Counted from the stretch's first letter, positions 42,128 through 51,426 are shown. The stretch is 64,000 bases of DNA from Hyphomicrobiales bacterium (GCA_002401155.1 NVSG01000005.1:60343-124342); one strand, 5' to 3'. Notes: a model not told the origin generated them from the letters alone. Numbers and translations are program-made.

Positions 42128-44062
42128 CGCAGCTGGAAGCCAGATAATAAACTGTGAACCGTTCTGTTTTGTGCTGTTTACAGAAATTATTCCGCCCGCC
42201 CGCTGGATCAATGTTTGGCTAATCGACAGTCCAAGGCCGGTCCCTTTTCCCCGTCGGGTGGTGAAAAACGGATCGAATATTTTCGCTAAAATTTCGGAAG
42301 GAATACCGGGGCCGTTGTCGCTCACTTCGGCTTCTACGCCGTCAATTCCGTTTTTTGTTTTTGGCGCGACGCTCAGATTTAGGTGGCCACCATCTTTCAT
42401 GGCCTGCGTTGCGTTGATCATCAGATTTATCAGGACTTGTTGCAATTCACTTTTGTTGATGTGGACTGCGGGGCATGTGATCAGATCGGTGCTGATTGTG
42501 ACATCAGATCTGGCGAGAGAATTTTGTACCAGTACCAGACAATCTTCCATCACCTCTTCCATTTGTACCCGTTCTGCAAAATCGGCTTCGCTGCCAGGGC
42601 TGGCAAATTGAAGTAATTTATTGACGATCACATTGATGCGGTGAATCTGTTCATCGATTAATTTAAGTTCGGTCTGCACGTCCTCGCTGCGCCCTTGAAG
42701 GGTTTGGCGTAGTACATCGAGATTGCCCTGAATGACCGCGACCGGATTGTTTATTTCGTGTGCAACGCCAGCGGTGATCTCGCCGATTGAAGCCAGTTTT
42801 TCCGACATTACCAATTGCTGGAAAGTTGCCTCAAGCTTTTTATTGGCTTCGTGCAGCTCGTTGGTACGTTGGTCTACGCGCTCGTTGAGTTCGCCGGCCC
42901 AATCGCGCAGTGCCTGATCGCGCTCCTGCACCTGATCAAGCAAAGTGTCGAGGTGACTTGCCACTTGCCCGATTTCATCCTTTGAACCGATGATGCCAAT
43001 ACGGGCTTTGAGGTCTCCTTGTTCGATCCGTTCCATCGTCTCGGTCATTTTTTCCAACGGAGAAAAAATGCCTCGAGCGAGCCATAAGAACAAAGGTATG
43101 GAGAGGCCGATGACAATAATAAAACCGAAAAAGACCGCGATGAAGGTGGTATTTTTCATGGTGCGGAAGGGTTCTTCGAGAAACCCCACATAAAGCATGC
43201 CGATGCGTTGGTCGTGGCTGTCGACGATGGGAAGATAGCCGGAGATATACCAATCATTGACCACGAAGGCGCGGTCGAGCCATGTGCGGCCCTCATCCAT
43301 TACTGCGCGGCGGACGATTGCAGAAACGCGGGTGCCAAGGGCACGGACATTTTCAAACAGACGGACATTGGTGCTGATCCGCACGTCATCAAGGAATAGA
43401 GTTGCCGTGCCTTGGGGCACTTCTTGCCCGTCTGGTCGGCGGTAAACCAGATCGTTGATGGTATCGATAAAATTGAGGTTGCGGTTTAGAAGTATGCCGC
43501 CGGTCAGAATTGCCTCTTGCCCATCCATATTCACCTGAACGGCGGAGTGAAGCACCATGCCGCGATCTTCGGTGGTACGATTGGTGGGGATAGCCGCTTC
43601 CGTTGCTATCAATGGAATTGTTGCGCGTTTTGCAAGGTCAGGGGAGAGGGCTTTAAGCTCGCTGCCGGAAAAAATATCAATTGCCGTGGCTGCTCCCTCT
43701 TTCAGGCCGCGTTCATATATAGCCGAGCGGGTATTTTTGATATTGGTTGGTTGTAGTTTTAAAAAATCCAGACCAAGCCGAACCCGGTTGGTTTCCAGAT
43801 AGGTGCTCATCGTTGCTGCATTGCCATTGCTGGCGTTTTGAAATTCCACTGAACCAGCGAGTGCGGTTACCTCGTCACCACTCACTTTAATGATGCGCTG
43901 GAGATATTGCTCCGCGATGCGTAAATCACTGGCGACTTTGGAAATCAGCAGATCATCAAACTTGTCGGCCCAGCGCGCCATTGCCGTGCCGAGGAATACC
44001 GGCAGCAAAACCACCAAGGGCAGGAGGGCAAGGATCAAAAGGCGGAGGCGAACTGACTTCAT
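42113..44062 (-). CDS. Cache-type sensor histidine kinase
   Basis: 649 residues. A first membrane helix (about 7-27) and a second (about 305-327) flank a periplasmic Cache-like sensor domain of about 275 residues. HAMP (about 328-380) is followed by a coiled coil. The HisKA domain has GEITAGVAHEINNPVAVIQG, and the HATPase domain has NLMINATQAMKDGG and GTGLGLSISQTLIQ. It phosphorylates the regulator encoded 6 bp upstream. Periplasmic Cache domains often bind small carboxylates or amino acids, which would fit the OFA transporter. Confidence 0.92.
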   Translation of the reverse strand: MKSVRLRLLILALLPLVVLLPVFLGTAMARWADKFDDLLISKVASDLRIAEQYLQRIIKVSGDEVTALAGSVEFQNASNGNAATMSTYLETNRVRLGLDFLKLQPTNIKNTRSAIYERGLKEGAATAIDIFSGSELKALSPDLAKRATIPLIATEAAIPTNRTTEDRGMVLHSAVQVNMDGQEAILTGGILLNRNLNFIDTINDLVYRRPDGQEVPQGTATLFLDDVRISTNVRLFENVRALGTRVSAIVRRAVMDEGRTWLDRAFVVNDWYISGYLPIVDSHDQRIGMLYVGFLEEPFRTMKNTTFIAVFFGFIIVIGLSIPLFLWLARGIFSPLEKMTETMERIEQGDLKARIGIIGSKDEIGQVASHLDTLLDQVQERDQALRDWAGELNERVDQRTNELHEANKKLEATFQQLVMSEKLASIGEITAGVAHEINNPVAVIQGNLDVLRQTLQGRSEDVQTELKLIDEQIHRINVIVNKLLQFASPGSEADFAERVQMEEVMEDCLVLVQNSLARSDVTISTDLITCPAVHINKSELQQVLINLMINATQAMKDGGHLNLSVAPKTKNGIDGVEAEVSDNGPGIPSEILAKIFDPFFTTRRGKGTGLGLSISQTLIQRAGGIISVNSTKQNGSQFIIWLPAADTLS

Positions 44063-44068
44063 ATATGT

Positions 44069-45445
44069 TTACAATCCCCAGGCCCGGCATTTTCGATCGA
44101 TTGTCTTGCGCGATACATCGAGGCGTCTTGCCGCTTCCGCTCGGTTGCCACCGCAGGCTTCCAGCGTATCGAGAATATGGCGCCGTTCGATTGCTGCCAA
44201 TGTGTCGGTTTTCTCCTGAGTGTGCGGCGAATCTAGACCAATAGAAAGGTCACCCTGAATAAGCGCGCGCTCGATATGATTTCGCAATTCGCGTACATTG
44301 CCGGGCCAATCATAAGAAAGCAGTTTTGTGCGTACGGATGCTGTCATTTCCGGGGCATCGACGTTGAATTCCTGCTGCATTTGCTCAAGGAACAGGCGGG
44401 TGAGATCAAGAATGTCCGTCGGTCTTTCGCGCAATGGCGGGATATGAACATTCAGCACGTTGATGCGGTAGAATAGATCGTCACGAAACTCACCGGCCTG
44501 CACCATCGGCAGCAATGGTTTGGTGCTGGAAAATACCAATCGCACATCCAACGGAATTTCACGTGCTGCACTTATGGGAAGAACGCTGTTTGCTTCGATT
44601 ACCTTGATAAGAGCAATTTGAGCCTGAGGTGGAAGCTCATCCACGTCGTCGAGGAAGAGGGTGCCGCCTTGTGCTGATAATAACAGGCCTTCTTTTTGAT
44701 CAACGCCATCCAGATGTTTTGCTGCGCGCCCAAACAAATCTTCCTCGAAGGTTTCGCGCGATCGGGCAGCGCAGGTCATAGAAACGAAGGGCCGGTTTGC
44801 CCGTTCAGAAAGATCGTGCAGCATTCGGGCCGCGACTTCTTTCCCCGTGCCCGATTCCCCGGTGATGATGACATTGGATGGCAGACGAGCAAAACGTGTG
44901 AGCATCTCGCGCACTTCTTCTATCTCGTCAGAACTGCCGATTAGACGGTTACGGTGGCGCAGCAGATTTGAACTGGTGTCGAGTTCATGACGGAGCAGAT
45001 TGTTCTCGCGCTGTAGATTTGCCCGGTCGAGGCAACGGGCAACTGCATTGAGGATTTGATTGGCTCGAAAAGGCTTGAGCAGGAAATCAACGGCCCCCAC
45101 ACGGATTGCAGCAATCACTGTTTCAAGCTCGGCATAGGCGGTGATTAAAATTGCATCGGCAAAGAGGCCGACTTCACGTTGTTCTGACAGCCAGTCAATG
45201 CCGCTTTGGCCGGGCATGATGTTGTCCAATATAATAATATCGTACCGTTTTTTATCCAACTTGGACGATGCTTCGATTGCATCTGATGCCTCTTCGACAT
45301 GAGCGCAATGGGGCAGAAGTGTTTTGACGAGAAAGTTTCGCATCCCTGGTTCGTCATCCACAATCAACACAGATGCATTGCTCAAAGAAGGCATGAACGC
45401 GCCAATCAAGTTCGTATCTTGCAGTGCTGCAGGTTGTGTTATCAT
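44069..45445 (-). CDS. NtrC-like response regulator lacking the GAFTGA loop
   Basis: 458 residues from ATG 45445, with GGGGGAAGAG close before it. A receiver (about 25-140) has the phosphorylatable Asp in IIILDNIMPGQSG. The AAA+ domain has Walker A GESGTGKE and Walker B GTLFLDDVDEL. Between them, where sigma-54 activators carry ELFGHxxGAFTGA, the sequence is DLFGRAAKHLDGVDQKEG, so the sigma-54 contact loop is lost. A Fis-type helix-turn-helix (NRAEAARRLDVSRKTIDRK) ends the protein. NtrC of Rhodobacter capsulatus also lacks this loop and acts with sigma-70, so a sigma-70 mode is likely. Confidence 0.9.
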   Translation of the reverse strand: MITQPAALQDTNLIGAFMPSLSNASVLIVDDEPGMRNFLVKTLLPHCAHVEEASDAIEASSKLDKKRYDIIILDNIMPGQSGIDWLSEQREVGLFADAILITAYAELETVIAAIRVGAVDFLLKPFRANQILNAVARCLDRANLQRENNLLRHELDTSSNLLRHRNRLIGSSDEIEEVREMLTRFARLPSNVIITGESGTGKEVAARMLHDLSERANRPFVSMTCAARSRETFEEDLFGRAAKHLDGVDQKEGLLLSAQGGTLFLDDVDELPPQAQIALIKVIEANSVLPISAAREIPLDVRLVFSSTKPLLPMVQAGEFRDDLFYRINVLNVHIPPLRERPTDILDLTRLFLEQMQQEFNVDAPEMTASVRTKLLSYDWPGNVRELRNHIERALIQGDLSIGLDSPHTQEKTDTLAAIERRHILDTLEACGGNRAEAARRLDVSRKTIDRKCRAWGL

Positions 45446-45670
45446 AAACTCTTCCCCCGTAATTTTGCAAAATCATGCATAAGAAAGTCAGTAGGTCAAT
45501 AAGATATAATCACTGAATTTTTGTTCTCGCCAACTTGTAACGCTTTCAAAATTAGTTTTGTGCGCCGGGCCTAATCATCAATTCTGAACGTATGAGTTTT
45601 GGAACTCTTCCTTGCTGACATAGGCAAGTCGAAGCGCATTTTCTTTTATTGTTGTGTCAAAATATCAAGA

Positions 45671-45687
45671 TTTAGAATAGTTCTAAG
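45671..45687. promoter_or_regulatory. Irr-box-like palindrome (iron control element)
   Basis: TTTAGAA-tag-TTCTAAG has perfect 6-bp arms (TTAGAA/TTCTAA) and a 3-base spacer. It matches the rhizobial Irr box TTTAGAA-N3-TTCTAAA at all but the last base. It lies in the gap between the leftward response regulator and the rightward heme locus, 23 bp before a predicted -35 element. It implies iron/heme-responsive control by Irr. Confidence 0.65.
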
Positions 45688-45709
45688 TTATTGTTATGTA
45701 TCATTTATA

Positions 45710-45740
45710 TTGACTTACTTTCTACATGAACTAATACATT
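45710..45740 (+). promoter_or_regulatory. Predicted sigma-70 promoter downstream of the Irr-like box
   Basis: TTGACT (45710-45715) and TACATT (45735-45740) are separated by 19 bases, slightly long. Transcription would start near 45747 and run toward the heme locus. Confidence 0.4.
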
Positions 45741-45746
45741 TGTATC

Positions 45747-45840
45747 GTCTTTAATGGCGGGACCTTTAATCCCGTTGATTGAAGGAAAATTGTTCGTCTC
45801 CCACAAGCACGCGCGCTATTTTTGCGCGCGAATTTTTATT
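45747..45840 (+). ncRNA. Candidate short iron-responsive transcript (sRNA or attenuated leader)
   Basis: Downstream of the predicted promoter, two hairpins occur: CGGGA-cctttaa-TCCCG, and a strong CGCGCGC-tattttt-GCGCGCG (45810-45830) followed by AATTTTTATT, which looks like an intrinsic terminator. Between them an unpaired CGTCTCCCAC could bind ribosome sites. No open reading frame of note lies inside. Either a free sRNA or an attenuator in front of the sigma-factor gene fits. From 45841 to 46019 I see no further gene. Confidence 0.35.
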
Positions 45841-46019
45841 GTGATTTTGATGGAATAGACTTTTCTTTTCAATCTTCGGGTTATTTTAATGCGGTTACTT
45901 CTTGGAAGGACGCAAAATGACTCTGTCGGTTTCAATCAGGCCATGCAAAAGGCGATTCGTACGATTTACCCTTTGGGGTACAATAATCCGCCCACATTCA
46001 GTTGTTGGGTGATCGCGGG

Positions 46020-46541
46020 ATGGCCATTGATAAAATGAAGTCCATATCGGCAGTTCTCATCGAAAATTATGATGAGATTGTGAAGCGATTGAGGTGGCGA
46101 GTGGGCCGGGTAGTGGATCCTGAGGATATCATGCAGGATGCTTTCATAAAACTTCAGGCGCTTTCTGCTGATGTGAAAATAGATAATCCTCGCTCCTATG
46201 TTTTACGGGTGACGTATAATATGGCGTTGGATCATATACGCCACCGTCAGGTGCAGACGCGTTATTTCAGTGCATTGGGAGAGCGAGATTTTGAGTTGGA
46301 TGCGCCATCTCCGGAGCAAATCACAGATTATCGTCAACGCCTGAACATGTTGGAAGAGGTTATCAAAGAACTGCCTGCGCGACAGAGAGAGGTTTTTTTC
46401 ATGCAAAGGTTTGATGGCCTCAGCCATGTGGAAATTGCCCATCGTCTTGGTATTTCACGTAGCGCCGTTGAAAAGCTTAGCATGAAAGCTCTTGCAAAAT
46501 GCCGTGAGCGATTAAGTGATCTACTTGACCCGAAAAGTTAA
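46020..46541 (+). CDS. hasI: ECF sigma factor of the heme locus (HasI/FecI-like)
   Basis: 173 residues from ATG 46020; the frame opens earlier with TTG at 46002, and ATG 46035 is also possible. Region 2 is visible as VDPEDIMQDAFIKLQAL and YVLRVTYNMALDHIRHRQ, region 4 as LPARQREVFFMQRFDGLSHVEIAHRLGISRSAVEK. This is the FecI type. It should direct transcription of the receptor and hemophore genes when released from the anti-sigma factor encoded next. The order sigma, anti-sigma, receptor, hemophore is that of the Serratia has system. Confidence 0.88.
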   Translation: MAIDKMKSISAVLIENYDEIVKRLRWRVGRVVDPEDIMQDAFIKLQALSADVKIDNPRSYVLRVTYNMALDHIRHRQVQTRYFSALGERDFELDAPSPEQITDYRQRLNMLEEVIKELPARQREVFFMQRFDGLSHVEIAHRLGISRSAVEKLSMKALAKCRERLSDLLDPKS

Positions 46542-46624
46542 AAAAGTTCGTGGAGGGGATGAGGTGTTTGCCCACTAGGCTCGTCATATTAATAAAGCTG
46601 GTATTCAGCATATAACTGTAATAT

Positions 46625-47647
46625 ATGCCGACCAATCGATTAATGGTGACACTGATGACCCGGGCGCGTGCGCAAGAAAATTCTGACCGAAAGACCCGCG
46701 AGGAGGCTTTAGCCTGGTTCTCTAAAATTAACTCTGGCAACGCAACAAGTGCGGAGCACCAAGAACACAGAGACTGGTTAGCGAAACGTATTCAAAATCG
46801 TCAGGAATATGAAAAGCTGGATGCTGTCTGGTCTGATCTGGCCAACATTACGGACTTTCGGCAAGAGCAAGAATTTCACTCGGCCCGCACCCCAAACAGC
46901 AAAATTGTACAAATCGGTACTTTTGCCGTGTCTCGCCGTGTTTTTTTGGTAGGGGGGGCCGTGGCCGCATCGGCAGCCGGTGTTGCTATTATCAATGGTG
47001 TGCCGGATTTCCTGATCAGCGATTATGCAACTGGAATTGGTGAACGGCGTGACATAATTCTTGCCGATGGCAGTGGTGCAACTCTCGATGCAGATACCGC
47101 GATTGATGTTAGATATAGCGACAATGAACGACGACTTGTTTTGTTGCGGGGGCGAGCTTTTTTTGATGTGGCAAGTGATCCCAGGCGTCCATTTATTGTG
47201 GAGGCCGCAGACGGAACTGCAACCGCATTAGGCACCAGATTTACCGTTCATCAATGGGATGACACCGTTACTGTTTCTGTTGAGGAAAGTGCTGTTGCTG
47301 TTTCCTTGCCCAATAGCGATGATACGGCGCTTCAGGCTGGTCAGTATGTTTCTTATGATCGGAATGGCCTTCATCAGGTCGGCGAAGTTGACGGTGTTAC
47401 GGATGCGGCATGGCGGCATGGCAAGCTGATGTTCGAAGATAAGCCGTTACGGCAGGTCATTTCCGAAATTAACCGGTATCGGTCAGGCGTTATTTACATT
47501 ACTGACAAGCGTCTGGTTGATTTACGCGTAACCGGGATTTTCGATACCGCCAATCCGGACGTTGTCATCGATGCGATTCAGGGCAGCTTGCCGGTACGAG
47601 CGGTTAAAATAACCCGCTATTTGGTACTTTTACGCTCAGCAGATTGA
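46625..47647 (+). CDS. hasS: FecR-type anti-sigma factor (HasS-like)
   Basis: 340 residues; ATGs at 46643 and 46655 are alternatives, none with a clear ribosome site. An N-terminal DUF4880-like cytoplasmic part (REEALAWFSKINSGNATSAEHQEHRDWLA) binds the sigma factor. A membrane helix (about 103-123, VFLVGGAVAASAAGVAIING) is followed by the periplasmic FecR domain (GERRDIILADGSGATLDADTAI) and a C-terminal STN-like part (LRQVISEINRYRSGVIYI). It transmits the heme-loaded-receptor signal. A run of seven G lies in the helix codons (46952-46958), after a run of seven T. Confidence 0.88.
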   Translation: MPTNRLMVTLMTRARAQENSDRKTREEALAWFSKINSGNATSAEHQEHRDWLAKRIQNRQEYEKLDAVWSDLANITDFRQEQEFHSARTPNSKIVQIGTFAVSRRVFLVGGAVAASAAGVAIINGVPDFLISDYATGIGERRDIILADGSGATLDADTAIDVRYSDNERRLVLLRGRAFFDVASDPRRPFIVEAADGTATALGTRFTVHQWDDTVTVSVEESAVAVSLPNSDDTALQAGQYVSYDRNGLHQVGEVDGVTDAAWRHGKLMFEDKPLRQVISEINRYRSGVIYITDKRLVDLRVTGIFDTANPDVVIDAIQGSLPVRAVKITRYLVLLRSAD

Positions 47648-47715
47648 AGTATTTTTCTTACATTTTTAGCACTGAGTGCGCTTAAAAAAGCATATTCTCC
47701 AATATAGAAAATTAG

Positions 47716-47742
47716 AAAAGTTAATGTTTTTTAACTTTTTTT
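47716..47742 (+). terminator. AT-rich hairpin with T-tail between anti-sigma and receptor genes
   Basis: AAAAGTTAA and TTAACTTTT pair perfectly (9 bp) around a 6-base loop, followed by TTT. It is a weak terminator-like stem 70 bp after the anti-sigma gene, so hasI-hasS and the receptor may be separate units. A run of eight C (47761-47768) follows. Confidence 0.45.
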
Positions 47743-47839
47743 GATTCCGGGGTGAGGTGACCCCCCCCTGTGGCTCGTCCTTGTAATTAGAGGCGCAACT
47801 TTGCGCTTTCAAAGTACAAGTGTGGAGTATTGCAGGGAT

Positions 47840-50515
47840 ATGTTTAAGTTATGTAATGTCAGCGTGCCGATGGGTGCACGTGCTACGTTCAGGGCGTTAA
47901 GTATCGCCTTATTGATTTCTATTTCGTCTATCCCGACAGGGGCCATGGCTCAAAGTGCGGCTTTTGGCTCAGAGCTGGTTAAATTTTCCATTCCAGCGGG
48001 GCCGCTTGGGCAGGTAATTTTCCGCTTCGGTAAATTATCTAATATACAATTGCTTTATGCTGCGGACCTTGTGCGCGGCAAGCGGGCAACAGCTATTTCC
48101 GGTTCAATGACCCGTGAGCAGGCGTTAACCCGTTTGCTGGGTGGTACTGGTCTTGTTTATCAGTTTACCGCTGCCAACACCGTTACGATTCTTAATCCGG
48201 CTGCAACAGACACCTCGCAAGTCGCTGATGATGGCTCGATATTGCTCGGCACAATTATTGTCTCTGGGGCAGGCGCATCAGACGGGAAGGGGTTTCAAGG
48301 CACGCCTGATTGGGTTTATAAAAAACCATCCAGTACCAGTGTTGTTTCGCGCGAGGCGATCAAGAATGATCCCGGCCGCAATACGCGCGATTTGCTCGAT
48401 ACGGTTGCCGGTGTTTATGCCAACCGTTCCGAAGCACAAAACCCCGGCATTAGCGTTAATGTACGCGGACTTCAGGATCAGGACCGTGTTGCCACAATGA
48501 TTGATGGCGCAAGACAAAGTTTTCAACGAAACGGCCATGGCGCGACCCAGCGCACTTATGTGGACTCAGCTTTTATTCGTGAAATTGATATTGAAAAAAG
48601 CTCCACATCGGGCGTTGGCAGTGCTGGCACCCTTGGTGGCTCCGTTAACTTCCGGACTCTCATTGCTGATGATTTGATCGAACCGGGCCGAAATTGGGGA
48701 ATGGAGTTGAATTCCACAACCGGTACAAATGCGTTTAACTTCAACGGTTCAATTGCGGGCGCGGTGAGGTTCAGTGACACGTTCTCAGTATTGGGTGGCA
48801 TCAGCCATAAAAGAATTGGCGCTTTCGAAATTGGCAAATATGGCAGTGTAAAGCAAAACACAACCTACACCGGGGATATCGCGCTGTTCTCTGGTCAGGT
48901 GGTTGAGTCGACCATTTTAAAAACAGAACTTGCACCGACCGGGGATATCGACTTGACCTTTGGCTGGGTGCGAAACGAGTCTGATTTCAGCACAGGATTT
49001 TATGACCAAATTCTCGGTGGCGGTGCTCTTAAGGAAACTGGGCAAGTAGTCGTAAATGACACCTATACCGCGGCACTGGACTGGAATCCTGATAGTGATC
49101 TGATCGATTTTGAGGCGCGGGCTTACTTCAACCGTACAAACAATGAAGAGACGAGCCCGAATAGTACCATTCCGGGGGTTCCTTCTGTTACTGGAACATC
49201 AAGCTATCAAATGGATACCTATGGCGGTAGTCTGCAAAATACCAGCCAGATAGATACCTCCCTTGGTGCCCTGACCCTGAATTTCGGTGGAGAAGCGTTT
49301 CATGATGAGGGTGAAACGAAACTTAATGGTGGCCAGTACGTCGTTTGGGATCAGGCTAAGAATGCATATGTTGATTATTCAGATGTTCTTTCGGGTGGTA
49401 CGCCCAGCGGTAGCAGAACCGTTGCCAGTGGTTTTATCAATGCCAAGCTGGAACACGAAGACTGGCTGACCATCGAAGGTGGAGTGCGCTACGACTGGCA
49501 TAATATCTCCGGCGATACAGTGATTTTTGGCGGTAAAATTACTCCGATTATTAATACTTATGTGACGCCAATTGTCTGTGCTCCATCTCCTCCATTTCCT
49601 CCAAATGTAGGTTGTAAAGGAGGCGATACCGTAAAAGTTTACGGAGATCCGTACAATGAGCGGTTCAATGTGAATATCGATAATTCAGGCGATGCGCTTT
49701 TGCCGACCTTGATGATAGCGGTCCAACCTACGGACTGGATGCAGCCTTTTGTGAAATATTCAAGAAGTTTTCGGCCACCGTCAGTCATGGAATCATTCAT
49801 CAATGGTGGCCATGCTGGCAGTAGCATTAACGGCTATGCACCAAATCCCAATCTCAGACCCGAGCGGGCTGAAACCTATGAATATGGTGTAAATATTTCT
49901 CACGATTCCCTGTTTCTTCCAGATGACGCCTTCCGTCTGAAGGCCGTTGGGTTTTATCGGGAAATCGAGGACTACATCAGCTTCGGTACCATTCGAAATG
50001 ACCAAGCCAATCAAGTGTACACCTCCTACCTTAATCTGAATGGCATCACGAGTATGAGGGGGCTTGAGGTTGAGGCTAATTATGATGCTGGTTCCTTCTA
50101 TATCGGCGGAGCATTGACATTCATCGAAACAGATTTTGCCGACAGTTATACAACGCCGGGCGGCAATGATCGTTCCATTAATGCCGGACAGGGCGCAGCA
50201 ATTATTTTCGAACAACCGGAGATGCGCGTAACGATGGATGCCGGTGTGCGGCTGTTCGACAAGAAGCTCACCCTTGGCATGCGCATGAACGATGTGGGTG
50301 ACAGTGAACCTGCGTTGGGATCGTTACGACGGAACAACGAGATCGATGGCTACAGGGTGTTTGATCTCTATGGTTCCTACGCCTTCAACGACAAAACCAA
50401 ACTTAGTTTTACAGTCAGTAATCTGGAAGACCTTGCCTACGCACCTGCGGTAGGTGCGACTTATTACGCCTCGCCGGGGAGGACATTTACGGTGTCGCTA
50501 AGAAGCAAGTTCTAG
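47840..50515 (+). CDS. hasR: TonB-dependent heme/hemophore receptor (HasR-like) with STN domain
   Basis: 891 residues from ATG 47840; a TTG at 47801 opens the frame. A signal peptide ends near GAMA|QS. An STN signalling domain (about 40-120: VKFSIPAGPLGQVIFRFGKLS ... GSMTREQALTRLLGG) is followed by the plug (RDLLDTVAGVYANRSEAQNP) and a 22-strand barrel ending in TVSLRSKF. The heme-receptor boxes FRPP and NPNL are both present, with a His (about residue 658, in GGHAGSS) between them, where HasR carries a heme-coordinating His. The STN domain fits signalling to the FecR/ECF pair. It should take heme from the hemophores encoded next. Confidence 0.93.
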   Translation: MFKLCNVSVPMGARATFRALSIALLISISSIPTGAMAQSAAFGSELVKFSIPAGPLGQVIFRFGKLSNIQLLYAADLVRGKRATAISGSMTREQALTRLLGGTGLVYQFTAANTVTILNPAATDTSQVADDGSILLGTIIVSGAGASDGKGFQGTPDWVYKKPSSTSVVSREAIKNDPGRNTRDLLDTVAGVYANRSEAQNPGISVNVRGLQDQDRVATMIDGARQSFQRNGHGATQRTYVDSAFIREIDIEKSSTSGVGSAGTLGGSVNFRTLIADDLIEPGRNWGMELNSTTGTNAFNFNGSIAGAVRFSDTFSVLGGISHKRIGAFEIGKYGSVKQNTTYTGDIALFSGQVVESTILKTELAPTGDIDLTFGWVRNESDFSTGFYDQILGGGALKETGQVVVNDTYTAALDWNPDSDLIDFEARAYFNRTNNEETSPNSTIPGVPSVTGTSSYQMDTYGGSLQNTSQIDTSLGALTLNFGGEAFHDEGETKLNGGQYVVWDQAKNAYVDYSDVLSGGTPSGSRTVASGFINAKLEHEDWLTIEGGVRYDWHNISGDTVIFGGKITPIINTYVTPIVCAPSPPFPPNVGCKGGDTVKVYGDPYNERFNVNIDNSGDALLPTLMIAVQPTDWMQPFVKYSRSFRPPSVMESFINGGHAGSSINGYAPNPNLRPERAETYEYGVNISHDSLFLPDDAFRLKAVGFYREIEDYISFGTIRNDQANQVYTSYLNLNGITSMRGLEVEANYDAGSFYIGGALTFIETDFADSYTTPGGNDRSINAGQGAAIIFEQPEMRVTMDAGVRLFDKKLTLGMRMNDVGDSEPALGSLRRNNEIDGYRVFDLYGSYAFNDKTKLSFTVSNLEDLAYAPAVGATYYASPGRTFTVSLRSKF

Positions 50516-50520
50516 GAATT

Positions 50521-50543
50521 TCCGTGACCAATTTAGTCGCGGA
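50521..50543 (+). promoter_or_regulatory. Stem-loop just after the receptor stop
   Basis: TCCGTGAC and GTCGCGGA pair (one mismatch) around a 7-base loop, and a second small stem TCGTC-attt-GACGA (50554-50567) follows. Without T-runs these are more likely RNA-stability or processing elements than terminators. They could let the hemophore message outlast the receptor message. Confidence 0.35.
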
Positions 50544-50622
50544 GATAAGAGGTTCGTCATTTGACGAGCAATACGAGGCCCGTCATTCGGCGGACCATGA
50601 AACCTAACTTTAGGAGAATATC

Positions 50623-51354
50623 ATGGCTTTAGTAATTACTCTTTCGGCGGCGAGTAGCAATCTCGTCACCTATCTTCAAGACTACGAGGCTGAGTTCACC
50701 CCGTATAATGGAAACGGATGGTTCAGTTCATCATATTTGGGACAGGACCAATGGACTGCCGGAACCGACACAGAAGGCGTCGATAATGGCCAGTCTTCCG
50801 TTATCATGGATATTGAAGACTATGACTATTCCCCGGGTATGTTTTCTGGTGACGTAAATTCGCTCACCTTAGGACATAATCTTGAATATGATCCTGGTTC
50901 AGATGTGTGGGTGCAAGATAATGAGCTCACTATAGTCAATGACTCTGGCTATATGCCAATTACTTCAACGTTTTCAGAAGCGATCTACACCCTGTCTCAT
51001 GGCGGGCTATTAGATGGTGGCAATTTCTTCGGCATGCAATTTGCCGGTCTCACTGATTACTTTGGCGAGCAGGGAACTGTCCAAATTGGCAATGTCGGTT
51101 TGAACGATACACTGCTTGGTTTTGATGGTCAGGACACGTTCGTTTTCCAAGATGGCTCCCTCTTTGACACGGTGGATAATTACGACATCACAGAAGATAT
51201 CCTCGACGTGTCTGCTTGGGGTGCTACGGGCCTCGGGGATCTGGTCATCGGTGAATTTGGAGGAACGACTACCATTTTTAGTTCAGATTTCAGCGATAGC
51301 ATTGAGGTTCTTGGCGTTGTGGGTCTGACGGCAGCAAATTTCGAGTTTGCTTAA
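50623..51354 (+). CDS. HasA-like hemophore with degenerate RTX tail, copy 1
   Basis: 243 residues, GGAGA before ATG 50623, no Sec signal, no cysteine. Residues 1-150 resemble HasA: MALVITLSAASSNL at the start and EDYDYSPGMFSGDVNSLTLG around 65-84, equivalent to the [20 protein letters not shown] segment of Serratia HasA. Tyr69 would be the heme-ligating tyrosine. The loop carrying axial His32 is shortened and the helper His83 is absent. Residues about 155-243 (GLNDTLLGFDGQDTFVFQDG, then DVSAWGATGLGDLVIG) resemble an RTX/M10 C-terminal secretion domain with eroded repeats. It should be exported by the neighbouring type I system and deliver heme to HasR. Confidence 0.82.
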   Translation: MALVITLSAASSNLVTYLQDYEAEFTPYNGNGWFSSSYLGQDQWTAGTDTEGVDNGQSSVIMDIEDYDYSPGMFSGDVNSLTLGHNLEYDPGSDVWVQDNELTIVNDSGYMPITSTFSEAIYTLSHGGLLDGGNFFGMQFAGLTDYFGEQGTVQIGNVGLNDTLLGFDGQDTFVFQDGSLFDTVDNYDITEDILDVSAWGATGLGDLVIGEFGGTTTIFSSDFSDSIEVLGVVGLTAANFEFA

Positions 51355-51426
51355 GCAACATTGATTTATTGCAAAAAATTGCCATCGCGGCTCGTACTGC
51401 GGTGGTTACCCGGACGCGGGACGGGC

